Notes under the pieces: model-generated | Seen by the model: the letters and a program-made list of their open reading frames with translations, nothing else | Databases searched by the model: none | What the model was told of the DNA's origin: nothing | Shown here: positions 24,889 through 33,665 of the stretch, one piece after another | How positions within the stretch are numbered: the first letter of the stretch is position 1 | Layout: each line of letters begins with the position of its first letter | Translations under genes and position numbers: made by a program | Source of the DNA: Azotimanducus sp963663145 | GTDB taxonomy: Bacteria; Pseudomonadota; Gammaproteobacteria; Pseudomonadales; Azotimanducaceae | DNA: 64,000 bases | Reading direction: 5' to 3' | Assembly (NCBI GenBank): GCA_963663145.1 | Contig: OY760134.1 | Coordinates: forward strand, 248,001 to 312,000

Positions 24889-25730
24889 GCGTCGAGCGAA
24901 GGCGAGAGATGGTGGGGCGGGAGCGCCACAAGCTCAGCTTGAGCCGGCGGTGCCGGCTGCCCGGCATCAGCCGCGGCAGCCTGTGCTGCCGGCCGAGGGG
25001 CGAGTCGCAAAAGAATCTGGCGCTGATGCGCCGGATCGACGAGCAGTCCCTGAAGACCCCGTGGCACGGCGCCCGGCAGATGGCGCGCACCTTGCGTCGG
25101 CAAGGACATCCGGTGGGCCGCAAACGCGTGGGCCGGCTGATGCGGCTGATGGGTCTGCGTTCGCTGGCGCCGGGGCCCGACACCGGCCGCAAGCACCCGA
25201 CGCATCCGATCTGCCCTTACCTGCTCAGGGACCGCCGTATCGACGCGCCCAACCAGGTCTGGTGCGATGATGTCACCTACATTCCACTGGCGCACGGCTT
25301 TGTGTATCTGGTGGCGATCATGGACTGGCACACGCGCCACGTGCTGTCGTGGCAACTGTCGATCACCCAGGAGGCGAGTTTCTGCCTGGACGCGCTGGAC
25401 GCCGCCCTGGAGCGCTATGGCAAGCCGGAGATCTTCAACACCGACGAAGGCAGCCAATTCACCAGCCGGGATTGGACGGACACGCTGGAAGCGTCCGGCA
25501 TTCGGATCTCCATGGATGGCAAAGGCCGCTGGCTGGACAACGTATTCATCGAGCGGCTGTGGCGCTCGCTCAAGCAGGAGTGCGTCTACCTCAATGCCTT
25601 CGACTCGGTACGCGACTGCCAGGCCAGCATCAGCGCGTGGATGGAGTATTACAATCGAGAACGCACACACTCGAGCCTCGGCGACCTCACGCCCAGCGAG
25701 GCGTGCGAAACGTGGCGGGAAGCCGCATGA
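24885..25730 (+). CDS. IS3-family OrfB (DDE transposase)
   Basis: This 281-residue frame has an rve integrase core. MRRIDEQSLKTPWHGARQMA and RKRVGRLMRLMGL precede the catalytic domain. DDE residues lie in PNQVWCDDVTYIP, in EIFNTDEGSQFTSRD and in DNVFIERLWRSLKQE. It ends YYNRERTHSSLGDLTPSEA, the usual IS3 tail. The ATG at 24885 overlaps the OrfA stop. The frame itself is intact, but with OrfA damaged the element is probably immobile unless complemented. Confidence 0.85.
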   Translation: MSVERRREMVGRERHKLSLSRRCRLPGISRGSLCCRPRGESQKNLALMRRIDEQSLKTPWHGARQMARTLRRQGHPVGRKRVGRLMRLMGLRSLAPGPDTGRKHPTHPICPYLLRDRRIDAPNQVWCDDVTYIPLAHGFVYLVAIMDWHTRHVLSWQLSITQEASFCLDALDAALERYGKPEIFNTDEGSQFTSRDWTDTLEASGIRISMDGKGRWLDNVFIERLWRSLKQECVYLNAFDSVRDCQASISAWMEYYNRERTHSSLGDLTPSEACETWREAA

Positions 25731-26095
25731 CCACATCCCCACGCCTCCTGGCGGGCAAGAGTTCGCCATGAGGCGCGGGGCTTCTCTGTCCGAAACACTT
25801 CGGACGAGACTCAACAACAGACGGGCTACACCTTGAATTCGCTGCCGAGTTGTTCAAAGAATGGGGGCCACCTCTCGGCACGCTGAGTGTCAACGAACTT
25901 ATGACGCAGCACATTAGCGTCAACCTCTCACCACCAAACTTGCGGGACAGCACACGAGGAGAATCGTATATTTGATCGCCCAAGCTGCTGGTGTGGTGGT
26001 CGATCTCCTACAAGAGGCATCGCTAATCTCGCAAGCCTCTCATTTGTTCCCTGTCTAGACTTGGTGCCGACTCGAGAACTTGAACCAGATCATCA

Positions 26096-27319
26096 GTGGG
26101 CAGAGGTCTATTCCGCAGAATTGCGCAGTTTCGTTATCTCGGCTATGCCTTGCTGGCGCTTGGTTTCGCCGCGGCCGACGAATTTGAAGGACGGGGCTAC
26201 GCCATTTGGCTCCTTGTGCTCGGCATCGCGTGGCCGGCCTGTTTGCATGCATGCGCGAAGCTGTCTGCGGGCAATGGAAATGGATTGCGTGTGCTGCAAG
26301 CCTTCGAGAATCTCGCCGGATCCCTCTGCGCAGCGCTGTTTCAGTTTCCGGTAGTGCAGTTCATGGCGTTACTGGTGTCCCTGGTGTCCGGAAACATTGC
26401 GCAAGGCGGGCTCAAACGCATGCCGGAAGCCCTTCTGGCGGCTGGGGTCGGCTGGTTAGTTGGTGACTGGGGACGGGTAATGCTCGGCATGGACCCCTAT
26501 TTTGAGGCAACCGGCCTGTCCGACTTGATTGGATACACGCATCTGCTTCTGTTCACCTCGCTCATCAGCGCCGCCGGCTATGAGCGCAGTGTGCAAATGC
26601 ACAGAGCGCGCAGCCAGCTTGCGCAGGAGTCCACACGGCTTAGAGCCTTTAGTGGTCGCGTGGCCAAGTATGTGGACCCCGGATTAGCGCAAAGGCTTCT
26701 TGAGCATACCGAGCAGCACTTGCCTCACCGAAGAGTCTGGATTAGTGCCTGTTTTGTGGACTTGGTCGAGTTCACGCGCATGACCAGCCGTTTCCCAGCC
26801 GAGGCGGTTTGTGAAACGCTGAATCTCTTCTTGGGGCGCGTATCAGCACTTGCGAAGAGTCAGGGAGGGCGAATGGACAAGTTCCTTGGCGATGGCGTGT
26901 TGATCACCTTTGGAGATCTTGCGGACTTGGCAGGCCGCGAATGTGCGGGTAGATGCCCGACGCGCAATGAGATTGCCACTGCCCTGCTGTGCTTCGCAGG
27001 GCGATTGCCAAGCCTCATGGATGAGATAAACCGTGATCTCGATCAGCGTGCCTTGCCCATTGAACTGCAGGTGCGCATGGGCGGCGCTTCCGGGTACTGC
27101 ACGGTGGGCGATTTTGGCGAGGGAGAGCGACTCGACTACACGGTCATAGGCCCGGCGATCAATCTTGCCAGTCGACTTGAAGCGCTGGCCCCCGCCGGAA
27201 CCCTGCTCATGGATGAAGCCACGCACAAGCTTGCTGATCACAAGATGCACAGAAGTCATTGGGACACTCGTCCGGTCAAAGGATTCTCTGAAGCCTTGAG
27301 TTTGTGGTTGGTTTCTTAA
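26096..27319 (+). CDS. Membrane-bound class III adenylate/guanylate cyclase
   Basis: The protein has 407 residues. The first 170 contain about five membrane helices and resemble a MASE2-type sensor domain (FVALLVSLVSGNIAQGG-like loop: LLVSLVSGNIAQGGLK). A short coiled linker precedes the cyclase domain from about residue 215. The cyclase contains VWISACFVDLVEFTRMTSRF (first metal Asp), GGRMDKFLGDGVLITFG (second metal Asp) and DYTVIGPAINLASRLEAL with the Asn/Arg transition-state residues. It makes a cyclic nucleotide, probably cAMP, at the inner membrane. The start is GTG 26096; the frame is closed by TGA at 26081 and no better start exists. It lies 32 bases upstream of hemE. Confidence 0.85.
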   Translation: MGRGLFRRIAQFRYLGYALLALGFAAADEFEGRGYAIWLLVLGIAWPACLHACAKLSAGNGNGLRVLQAFENLAGSLCAALFQFPVVQFMALLVSLVSGNIAQGGLKRMPEALLAAGVGWLVGDWGRVMLGMDPYFEATGLSDLIGYTHLLLFTSLISAAGYERSVQMHRARSQLAQESTRLRAFSGRVAKYVDPGLAQRLLEHTEQHLPHRRVWISACFVDLVEFTRMTSRFPAEAVCETLNLFLGRVSALAKSQGGRMDKFLGDGVLITFGDLADLAGRECAGRCPTRNEIATALLCFAGRLPSLMDEINRDLDQRALPIELQVRMGGASGYCTVGDFGEGERLDYTVIGPAINLASRLEALAPAGTLLMDEATHKLADHKMHRSHWDTRPVKGFSEALSLWLVS

Positions 27320-27351
27320 CTTGGTCAAGCGGCATTGGCTATACTCAAAGC

Positions 27352-28425
27352 ATGACAAGTGCCATGCCTTTCATTGCCGCGTGCCAGGGTGAAGCGACTA
27401 CACATACACCCATCTGGCTGAATCGTCAGGCGGGGCGTTACATGCCGGCCTATCACCGCATCAAAGGGAATCTCACCAGCAAGGAGTTCTTCCTGCATGC
27501 GGAGCGCGCGGCAGAAATGACCCTCACTGCGCAAAAGCTGCTGGGCGTGGATGCCGCGATTCTGTTCACTGATCTTCTGCCGGTGCTAGAGTTGATCGGA
27601 CTTGATCTGGACTACAAGCCGGGCATAGGCCCAGTGTTCAGCAATCCACTGCGCGAACACAAGGCTATTCAAGCACTTCCGAAGTACGAGATGGAGCATG
27701 ACATGGCTTGTATTTCCGAGTGCATCAGCCTGATCCTCTCCGACTTGCCTCGAGATATTGCCCTGATTGGCTTCGCGGGCGCCCCCTTCACCCTAGCGTC
27801 TTACGCGGTCGAGGGACAGGGGGGAGGGAATAAGGAGACCGTCAAGCGCATGATGCACGATGCGCCAATTCTATGGAATTCACTGATGAAGGCACTGGTG
27901 GAACTGGTCTCAGGCTTCGTCGAGCTGCAGGTCAAGGCTGGCGTTCATGCCGTGCAGTTGTTCGATTCTTGGGTGGGCGCACTGTCGCTCAGTGATTATC
28001 GGAGATTCGTTGCGCCTTGGACCAAAGCGCTCATCGATTGCATACGAGAGAACGCCGGCCCCGAAGTGCCAATCATTCTTTTTGCAACCGGCAACGGTCA
28101 TCTACTCAAAGACATGGTTGCGACTGGTGCGGATGTCATGGCGCTCGATTGGCAAGTGCCGCTTGGCGAGACATGGGAATCCCTTGCTTGTTCCTCGGTG
28201 CAGGGCAATTTGGATCCTGTTGTACTGTTATGCGAGGAACAGGCCATTGAAGGCGAAGCACGACGCATTCTGGATGAAGCTGCTGGGCGACCGGGCCACA
28301 TCTTCAATCTCGGCCATGGAATCTTGCCTCAGACTGAAGAGGACAAAGTGAGGTTTCTCGTGGACAAGGTGCATGAGATGAGCGCTACCGCTCGCCCCAG
28401 TTCTCACCCAATCAATGCGCAGTGA
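27352..28425 (+). CDS. hemE: Uroporphyrinogen decarboxylase
   Basis: This 357-residue enzyme removes four carboxyl groups from uroporphyrinogen III to give coproporphyrinogen III in heme synthesis. The signature PIWLNRQAGRYMPAYHRIKG, FTDLLPVLELIGLDLDY (catalytic Asp), GFAGAPFTLASYAVEG and NLGHGILPQT are all present. The ATG at 27352 is chosen by family length. The gene follows the cyclase on the same strand and runs into the selenoprotein gene on the opposite strand, with 20 bases between stops. Confidence 0.95.
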   Translation: MTSAMPFIAACQGEATTHTPIWLNRQAGRYMPAYHRIKGNLTSKEFFLHAERAAEMTLTAQKLLGVDAAILFTDLLPVLELIGLDLDYKPGIGPVFSNPLREHKAIQALPKYEMEHDMACISECISLILSDLPRDIALIGFAGAPFTLASYAVEGQGGGNKETVKRMMHDAPILWNSLMKALVELVSGFVELQVKAGVHAVQLFDSWVGALSLSDYRRFVAPWTKALIDCIRENAGPEVPIILFATGNGHLLKDMVATGADVMALDWQVPLGETWESLACSSVQGNLDPVVLLCEEQAIEGEARRILDEAAGRPGHIFNLGHGILPQTEEDKVRFLVDKVHEMSATARPSSHPINAQ

Positions 28426-28445
28426 CGGGGTTCGCGGGGTGCCAG

Positions 28446-29300
28446 TTAAGAAGCGCGCGCTTCCCTCATTTCAGCCCGCATAGCCCGCCGCGCCTCGCCC
28501 TGCTGCTTCAGTGCATTGGCATCCTGCGGACGCAATTCCATGTATTCCCTGCGCCAATCGTCGCTGCCCCACGCATAGGGGGTGCGGGCGATGGCGCGAG
28601 GGCCGGTCGCTTGCTCCAAGAGGTCGATACCCGATTCAACGATTGAGAGTTGCATTTCGGCATCGAAGGGTCGGCCAGCGGGGTTTCCGAGTGGGAAGTC
28701 CGTGAATACAAATCGCGGCGCACCGCAATGCATGCCGATATCAATTGCCGAACCGAGAATGACGGTCGGGATGCCGGCCTCCTCGAGGTGGCGAGCGACC
28801 AGACACACGGTCTGGTGACAGACTGGTCACAAGGGGACAAGTAGGGCGATATCGGCTCCATCCTCGCGGCATCGCGTGAGAATCTCCGGCGCGTCGATAC
28901 CTATGGTGCGCCGTTGGCTGTACTCGGTCGGTACGCAATGAAATCTGGGGGTGAGTTCACCTATGCGCCCCTGTTCGACAAGCGTCTTCAGCCGGTCAAT
29001 GGGGAAATATGAGTTGAGATCCTCAAGATGGGTGGCCTTGCGGTCCCAGAAGAGGTCATTGGCGTAGAGTCTTTCTGGGCACTGGTCAATAAAACCCGAC
29101 GCCACCGAACGAGGGTCGGTTTCATGTCGTTCGTGCAGGCTTGCCGTGCTGATGAGCGCGAGACGAGACTCTGCAAGCGGCCCGCTTGGTCGCGTGAATG
29201 GCACTTCATCGGGCTTCGCCCATTGATACGGCTTTTCAAAGCCCTGCGCCTCGTAGTACCGGCGAGTGCGCTCCATATAGGCGACGGGTTGGGCAGACAT
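28446..29300 (-). CDS. Selenoprotein of the glycine/sarcosine/betaine/D-proline reductase B family (UGA read as Sec)
   Basis: Two frames normally annotated separately (28830-29300 and 28446-28826) are in the same phase, separated only by a TGA at 28827-28829. Read through as selenocysteine, the product has 284 residues with Sec158 in ADIALLVPL-U-PVCHQTVCLVARHL. The arrangement U-x-x-C followed by AGIPTV matches the redox centre of GrdB and PrdB selenoproteins (U-G-T-C-T-R-C...AGIPVV in GrdB). A hairpin follows the UGA at the spacing needed for Sec insertion. The ATG at 29300 has GGGA upstream; a longer start at 29399 is less likely. The reaction is unknown; a thiol/selenol redox role is inferred. 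It has no Grd/Prd partners nearby. Confidence 0.8.
28798..28829 (-). promoter_or_regulatory. Putative bacterial SECIS element with the UGA codon
   Basis: On the minus strand UGA is followed after ten bases by a 7-bp perfect stem (ACCAGAC at 28816-28810, GTCTGGT at 28804-28798) with the 5-base loop CGTGT. The loop starts 18 bases after UGA and its second base is G. The published bSECIS pattern requires a short stem, a loop of 3-14 bases with G in the first two positions, and a 16-37 base spacing. All are met. Confidence 0.7.
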
Positions 29301-29417
29301 CGTCCCATTGTACAGGCGAGATTGGAAAGTGCTCAAAATCTGTGCAGACCTCGGGAATCTCTTCGGAGGGAGGGCCGCGGTCAAATCCATGCCCGACACC
29401 GCCGAGCAGCAGCATGC

Positions 29418-30608
29418 TCACAATGCCGCCGGTGCCGAAAGAATGTCTTGCTCGGCTTCATAGTCCACGCCATCGACCGAGAAGCCAAACACCTTTAAGA
29501 ACGCTTCGCGAACACCGGAGAGATCGCTTAATGCCTCAATGTTCTCGGAACTTGCGATTTCCCAACGGTGCGCAACTTCCGCCTGGATTTCATCGGCCAA
29601 TTCCTGCGCATCGAGCCTGATTCGCCCCGCCTCATCGAGGCCGCAGTCCCCGGCCCCATACAGCCGTGTCTTACACAACCGCGCGATATGTTGAAGCGTT
29701 GATTCAAATACGCCGCGTTCCTTCATGACCTTGAAGAGCAAGGACACATAGAGCGGCACCACGGGGATCGCGGTGCTCGCTTGGGTGACAGTCGCCATGA
29801 GCGCCGCGACGCGGGCATCCTGACCCTTACTCAATTGACCACGAATCGACTCTGCGGCCCGATCCAAATCCTCCTTCGCCCGTCCGAGTGTTCCCTTGTG
29901 ATAAATCGGCCAAGTCAATTCGCTGCCAAGATAGGTGTAGGCGACCGTCTGAAAACTCTCCGACAAGAGATTGGCGGACTTCAGGGCATCTATCCAATAC
30001 TCCCAATCCTCCCCACCCATCACGGCAATGGTGCTCTGCGTTTCGGCTTCGGATGCGGGTTCCAAGTGCGTCTCGCTGACTTGGCCGGAGTGTATGTCGA
30101 GGGTGCGGGAATCCACCGGCGCACCGAGTGGTTTGATGGCGGATCGGTAGAGTTCGCCCGACTTCGGGTGCTGGCGCACCGGAGAGGCGAGGCTGTAGAC
30201 AAGCAGATCCACCGGGCCAAAGTCCTGCGCAAGCCGCGAACAGACTTCGTCCTTGATCTCGTCGGAAAAGGCATCGCCGTCAAGGCTCTGCGCGTCCAAG
30301 CCACGCGCGGTGGCTAGGCTGTCAAAGGCGCGGGTGTTGTACCAACCTGCGGAAGCCGTACGCTTAGCTGTCGGTGCCTTTTCAAAAGACACACCGAGGG
30401 TGCGAGCGCGATAGCCCGCAGCGGCAACCACGCGAGACGCCAGCCCGTAGCCTCCGGAAGCGCCAAGTACCAGAACGTTGCCGGGCCCCGCCTTGGCGTC
30501 GATACCCATCTTCTCAATTTGCGCGAAGTCTCTGCGCAGCAGTTCAGCGCATCCCGTCGGGTGCGCGGTTGTGCAAATGAAACCGCGAATTCGTGGCTGA
30601 ACGATCAT
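29418..30608 (-). CDS. fabV: Trans-2-enoyl-ACP/CoA reductase FabV
   Basis: This protein of about 396 residues performs the last reduction of fatty-acid elongation with NADH. It has PRIRGFICTTAHPTGCAE at the start and the Rossmann motif VLVLGASGGYGLASRV. YSLASPVRQHP follows, then the active-site region AYTYLGSELTWPIYHKGTLG. FabV replaces FabI in many gammaproteobacteria and is insensitive to triclosan. The ATG at 30608 is preceded by GAGGAG, which fixes the start; a longer frame runs back into folA. The 117 bases between its stop and the selenoprotein start hold no gene. Confidence 0.93.
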   Translation of the reverse strand: MIVQPRIRGFICTTAHPTGCAELLRRDFAQIEKMGIDAKAGPGNVLVLGASGGYGLASRVVAAAGYRARTLGVSFEKAPTAKRTASAGWYNTRAFDSLATARGLDAQSLDGDAFSDEIKDEVCSRLAQDFGPVDLLVYSLASPVRQHPKSGELYRSAIKPLGAPVDSRTLDIHSGQVSETHLEPASEAETQSTIAVMGGEDWEYWIDALKSANLLSESFQTVAYTYLGSELTWPIYHKGTLGRAKEDLDRAAESIRGQLSKGQDARVAALMATVTQASTAIPVVPLYVSLLFKVMKERGVFESTLQHIARLCKTRLYGAGDCGLDEAGRIRLDAQELADEIQAEVAHRWEIASSENIEALSDLSGVREAFLKVFGFSVDGVDYEAEQDILSAPAAL

Positions 30609-30618
30609 TCGATACTCC

Positions 30619-31128
30619 TCATTTGGGTTCGAAAATCTCGAAAGTGAAGGCAAACTCGTGCTGGGCGTCTTTTTCGTGCCGCTCACAGAATACTTGACGC
30701 CAATCTTGCATGCACAGGTCCGGAAACAAGACATCGCCGTCTATTTCGGCGTGAATGAGCGTGCGGTATAGACGCCCTAGCGCGAAATCGCCTTGCTCCG
30801 CGAGCGCCAGTTGATACACGTGACTACCGCCAATCACCATGGGTTCTGGCTGATCTGCATCACCCAAGGCGCTATAGGCGTCCGCAAGCGCCCCAAACAC
30901 CTCCGCTCCGGGGGAAGAGAAGTGCGGATTTCGACTGAGCACCATATTGCGTCGCCCAGGCAGCGCCGAAGGCATGCTCTTAAAGGTCTTGCGCCCCATG
31001 ATGACCGGCTTTCCTTTAGTCTGGCGAAAAAACCAGCGCATGTCGTCCGGGAGCTTCCAAGGCAAACGATTGCCTCTCCCGATGACGCGATTCTCGGTCA
31101 TGGCCCAGATCAGTGCCGGTGCGGTCAA
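30619..31128 (-). CDS. folA: Dihydrofolate reductase
   Basis: This 169-residue enzyme reduces dihydrofolate with NADPH. It shows LIWAMTENRVIGRGNRLPWK at the N-terminus, the active-site acid in LPDDMRWF, GKPVIMGRKTFKSM, and PMVIGGSHVYQLAL. The only start compatible with family length is a TTG at 31128, which is unusual. It lies 15 bases after the thyA stop, completing the thymidylate cycle as lgt-thyA-folA, and fabV starts ten bases after its stop. Confidence 0.93.
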   Translation of the reverse strand: MTAPALIWAMTENRVIGRGNRLPWKLPDDMRWFFRQTKGKPVIMGRKTFKSMPSALPGRRNMVLSRNPHFSSPGAEVFGALADAYSALGDADQPEPMVIGGSHVYQLALAEQGDFALGRLYRTLIHAEIDGDVLFPDLCMQDWRQVFCERHEKDAQHEFAFTFEIFEPK

Positions 31129-31143
31129 GGTGAAATAACCCGT

Positions 31144-31938
31144 CTACACCGCAATAGGCGCGGAGATAGCCGGATGGAATTGGTAGTTCTCCAGCCGGAA
31201 GTCTTCATAGCGAAATCCGAAGATGTCCTTGACCTCGGGGTTGATCCACATGCTTGGAAGCGGAAGCGGTTCGCGCGTGAGTTGCAGCTCTGCCTGTTCC
31301 AAGTGATTCAGATACAAATGAACGTCACCAAAAGTGTGAATGAACTCCCCGGGTTCGAGACCGCAGACCTGCGCCACCATCATGGTCAGCAGCGAATAGG
31401 AAGCAATGTTGAAAGGCACTCCAAGAAAGAGGTCGGCGCTGCGCTGATAGAGTTGGCAGGACAGGCGCCCGTCGGCCACGTAGAACTGAAACATGTTGTG
31501 GCAGGGCGGCAATGCCATGTCATCGACAAGCGCGACGTTCCATGCGCTGACGATCAGGCGCCTAGACTCCGGGGACGCTCGAATGTCACTCACGACGCGC
31601 GTAATCTGATCGATGGTGTCTCCCTCAGGAGTCGGCCAACTACGCCACTGCGAGCCATACACCGGGCCAAGCTCACCTTCTTCGTTGGCCCATTCATCCC
31701 AGATGTGGATACCCTTTTCCTGTAATGATCGTACGTTGGTTTCCCCGCGCAGAAACCACAGGAGTTCATGAATGATCCCCTTCAAGAATACCTTCTTGGT
31801 GGTGACCATAGGAAAGCCTTGAGACAGGTCGTAGCGCGTCTGTCGACCGAAGAGACTCTTGACGCCTGTGCCGGTGCGGTCCCCCTTGAGGTTGCCCGTG
31901 TCGCGCACCTCGCGCATGAGATCAAGATACTGTCGCAT
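31144..31938 (-). CDS. thyA: Thymidylate synthase
   Basis: The protein has 264 residues, exactly the E. coli length. It methylates dUMP using methylene-tetrahydrofolate. GDRTGTGVKSLFGRQTRYDL, the catalytic cysteine in MALPPCHNMFQFYV, QRSADLFLGVPFNIASYSLL and HTFGDVHLYLNHLEQ are all present. The ATG at 31938 has GAGGAACAGG upstream and overlaps the end of lgt by 17 bases. Confidence 0.96.
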   Translation of the reverse strand: MRQYLDLMREVRDTGNLKGDRTGTGVKSLFGRQTRYDLSQGFPMVTTKKVFLKGIIHELLWFLRGETNVRSLQEKGIHIWDEWANEEGELGPVYGSQWRSWPTPEGDTIDQITRVVSDIRASPESRRLIVSAWNVALVDDMALPPCHNMFQFYVADGRLSCQLYQRSADLFLGVPFNIASYSLLTMMVAQVCGLEPGEFIHTFGDVHLYLNHLEQAELQLTREPLPLPSMWINPEVKDIFGFRYEDFRLENYQFHPAISAPIAV

Positions 31939-32761
31939 CCCTGTTCCTCAAAGCGTGCCAATAGATGAAGGCGCCCGCCAAGATCATGACGATCGACAGG
32001 CATTGCCCCATGGTGAGACCAGTCGCAAGGATGAACCCGAGCCACGGATCGGGTTCGCGAAAGAATTCGGTGATGATGCGGACGACTCCGTAGGCCATGA
32101 GGAACAGGGCGGACACCTGTCCCGTGATTCTCGGCTTGCTCGAATACCACCAGAGCACCACGAACAACACCAATCCTTCACCAAAGGCTTGATAGAGCGA
32201 AGAGGGGTGCCTCGCCAATGGCTCAAATGCCCCCTGGCAGGTTGGGTTCAGGCTCATCACGGCTTGGCAGGGATAATGGAATCCAAAGCCACTTTCCGAA
32301 ATGCGGCCGGGCAGTTCGGTGTTGGCGAAATTGCCCAGTCTTCCTAAGCCAAGGCCGATCGGTACGAGTGGCGCCACAAAGTCGGCCGTCTGAAAGAAGG
32401 AGAATCCGCTGCGCCGATTCCACAACCAAAGGCCTGCACAGACGCCGAGCAGCCCACCATGAAAGGATAGGCCGCCTTCCCAGAGTCTAAACGGCCATAG
32501 GGGGTCGTGCAGCAGGAGTTCCATACCGTAGAAGAGCGCGTAACCAATGCGTCCTCCCAGAATAGTCCCCAATGCCCCGTACCAGATGAGGTCCCACATC
32601 TGGTCTTGGGAGGGTGCGCGACCACGCAAGGCTGGCGAAGAGGCGCGTCTGCGCCCAAGCCACCAGACCATGAAGAAGGCGGCGAGGTAGGAAAGACCGT
32701 ACCAACGAAGCGCAACAGGCCCAACAGAAAAAATGATTGGATCTATGGAGGGGTAGTTCAA
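31922..32761 (-). CDS. lgt: Prolipoprotein diacylglyceryl transferase
   Basis: This membrane enzyme of about 279 residues transfers diacylglyceryl to the lipobox cysteine of prolipoproteins. NYPSIDPIIFSVGPVALRWY opens the family homology, ILGGRIGYALFYG and GGLSFHGGLLGV follow, and the signature GLGLGRLGNFANTELPGR is complete. The start is set at a TTG at 32761 because family homology begins there; the frame extends further without an ATG. At least five lipoproteins are encoded in this window (Pal, amidase, DUF3604 protein, TlpA-like protein and the dead TPR gene), all clients of this enzyme. Confidence 0.9.
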   Translation of the reverse strand: MNYPSIDPIIFSVGPVALRWYGLSYLAAFFMVWWLGRRRASSPALRGRAPSQDQMWDLIWYGALGTILGGRIGYALFYGMELLLHDPLWPFRLWEGGLSFHGGLLGVCAGLWLWNRRSGFSFFQTADFVAPLVPIGLGLGRLGNFANTELPGRISESGFGFHYPCQAVMSLNPTCQGAFEPLARHPSSLYQAFGEGLVLFVVLWWYSSKPRITGQVSALFLMAYGVVRIITEFFREPDPWLGFILATGLTMGQCLSIVMILAGAFIYWHALRNRDATVS

Positions 32762-32882
32762 GGTGATGTCTTTATCTATGCGCGAAGTTGGAGCGACCGG
32801 CCTTTGCGTGGGGTTAGGCTGGGCTAAGCCAACTAGAATATCACTGAGCGAACCAGCCGTCCCAACACAAGGAGAGTCATCA

Positions 32883-33626
32883 GTGTGTCTCATAGCCGTC
32901 GCCTACGGCGTTCACCCCGACATACGCCTCGCGGTGGCGGCCAATCGCGACGAGTATCACCGGCGCCCAACACTCGCCGCCGACTTTTGGCCCGACTATC
33001 CACATGTGCTTGCCGGACGAGACCTCGAAGCCGGAGGCACTTGGATGGGGGTGACTCGGAGCGGTCGGTTCGCCGCTTTAGCCAACTATACGGCGATTGC
33101 GCAGGATGGCGCCAAGTCGCGCGGGCATCTGGTTGGCGATTATCTGAAAGCAGGCGGGAGTGCCCTTGACTATGCTTGCGGATTGTGCGGCGAGGACTAT
33201 GCCGGTTTCAATCTCGTCCTGTTTGATGGCGAGTCCCTCGTGTATTTCTCCAATAGCCAGGACGAGCCGCGCGAACTTGATCCCGGCGTACATGGCATTT
33301 CCAATGCTGCGCTCGATGCTGATTGGCCGAAAATGCGCGCGAGCAGCGCCCTCTTGCGAGGCGCACTCGATGCTGGGATTGATAGAGAAAAGATCAGTGC
33401 AGGTATGCATGACAGCAGACCGCCGCCCGACTCGGAGGTACCTGCCGGTGATGCACCGCTGGAATTGCGTCGCCGCACCTCGAGCTGCTTCGTCATCGGG
33501 GAAGACTATGGCACTCGGTCAACCACCTTGGTTTTCATTCACCGCGACCTGCTCGAATTCGAAGAGCAATCCTACGATCAAGAAGGCAGGTCCACCGGCA
33601 GACGCAACTTTGCGTTGCAACTATAG
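32883..33626 (+). CDS. NRDE (TANGO2-like) family protein
   Basis: The protein has 247 residues. It begins VCLIAVAYGVHPDIRLAVAA followed directly by NRDE, the family motif, and continues HVLAGRDLEAGGTWMGVTRS. NRDE proteins resemble N-terminal nucleophile hydrolases, with Cys2 as possible nucleophile. The eukaryotic member TANGO2 is linked to heme/lipid handling; the bacterial role is unknown. The GTG at 32883 has AAGGAGAG seven bases upstream, which decides the start. It is divergent from lgt. Confidence 0.85.
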   Translation: MCLIAVAYGVHPDIRLAVAANRDEYHRRPTLAADFWPDYPHVLAGRDLEAGGTWMGVTRSGRFAALANYTAIAQDGAKSRGHLVGDYLKAGGSALDYACGLCGEDYAGFNLVLFDGESLVYFSNSQDEPRELDPGVHGISNAALDADWPKMRASSALLRGALDAGIDREKISAGMHDSRPPPDSEVPAGDAPLELRRRTSSCFVIGEDYGTRSTTLVFIHRDLLEFEEQSYDQEGRSTGRRNFALQL

Positions 33627-33665
33627 GACAAGAGGACGAGGCCGAACCTCGACACCAACCGCCGG

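Larger units (their letters stand above)
24578..25871 (+). mobile_element. IS3-family insertion sequence (IS3 subgroup)
   Basis: Terminal inverted repeats are visible: the left end 24579-24600 (TGGCCCCGGAAATTTGAACA...) and the right end 25849-25870 (GTTGTTCAAAGAATGGGGGC...). They agree over the outer 7 and inner 10 bases. The element is about 1.29 kb and carries two overlapping transposase frames. No target-site duplication is visible (flanks AAG and CTC differ), which fits a deletion next to the element. From 25731 to the right end there is only non-coding sequence. From 25872 to 26095 I see no gene. Confidence 0.8.
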
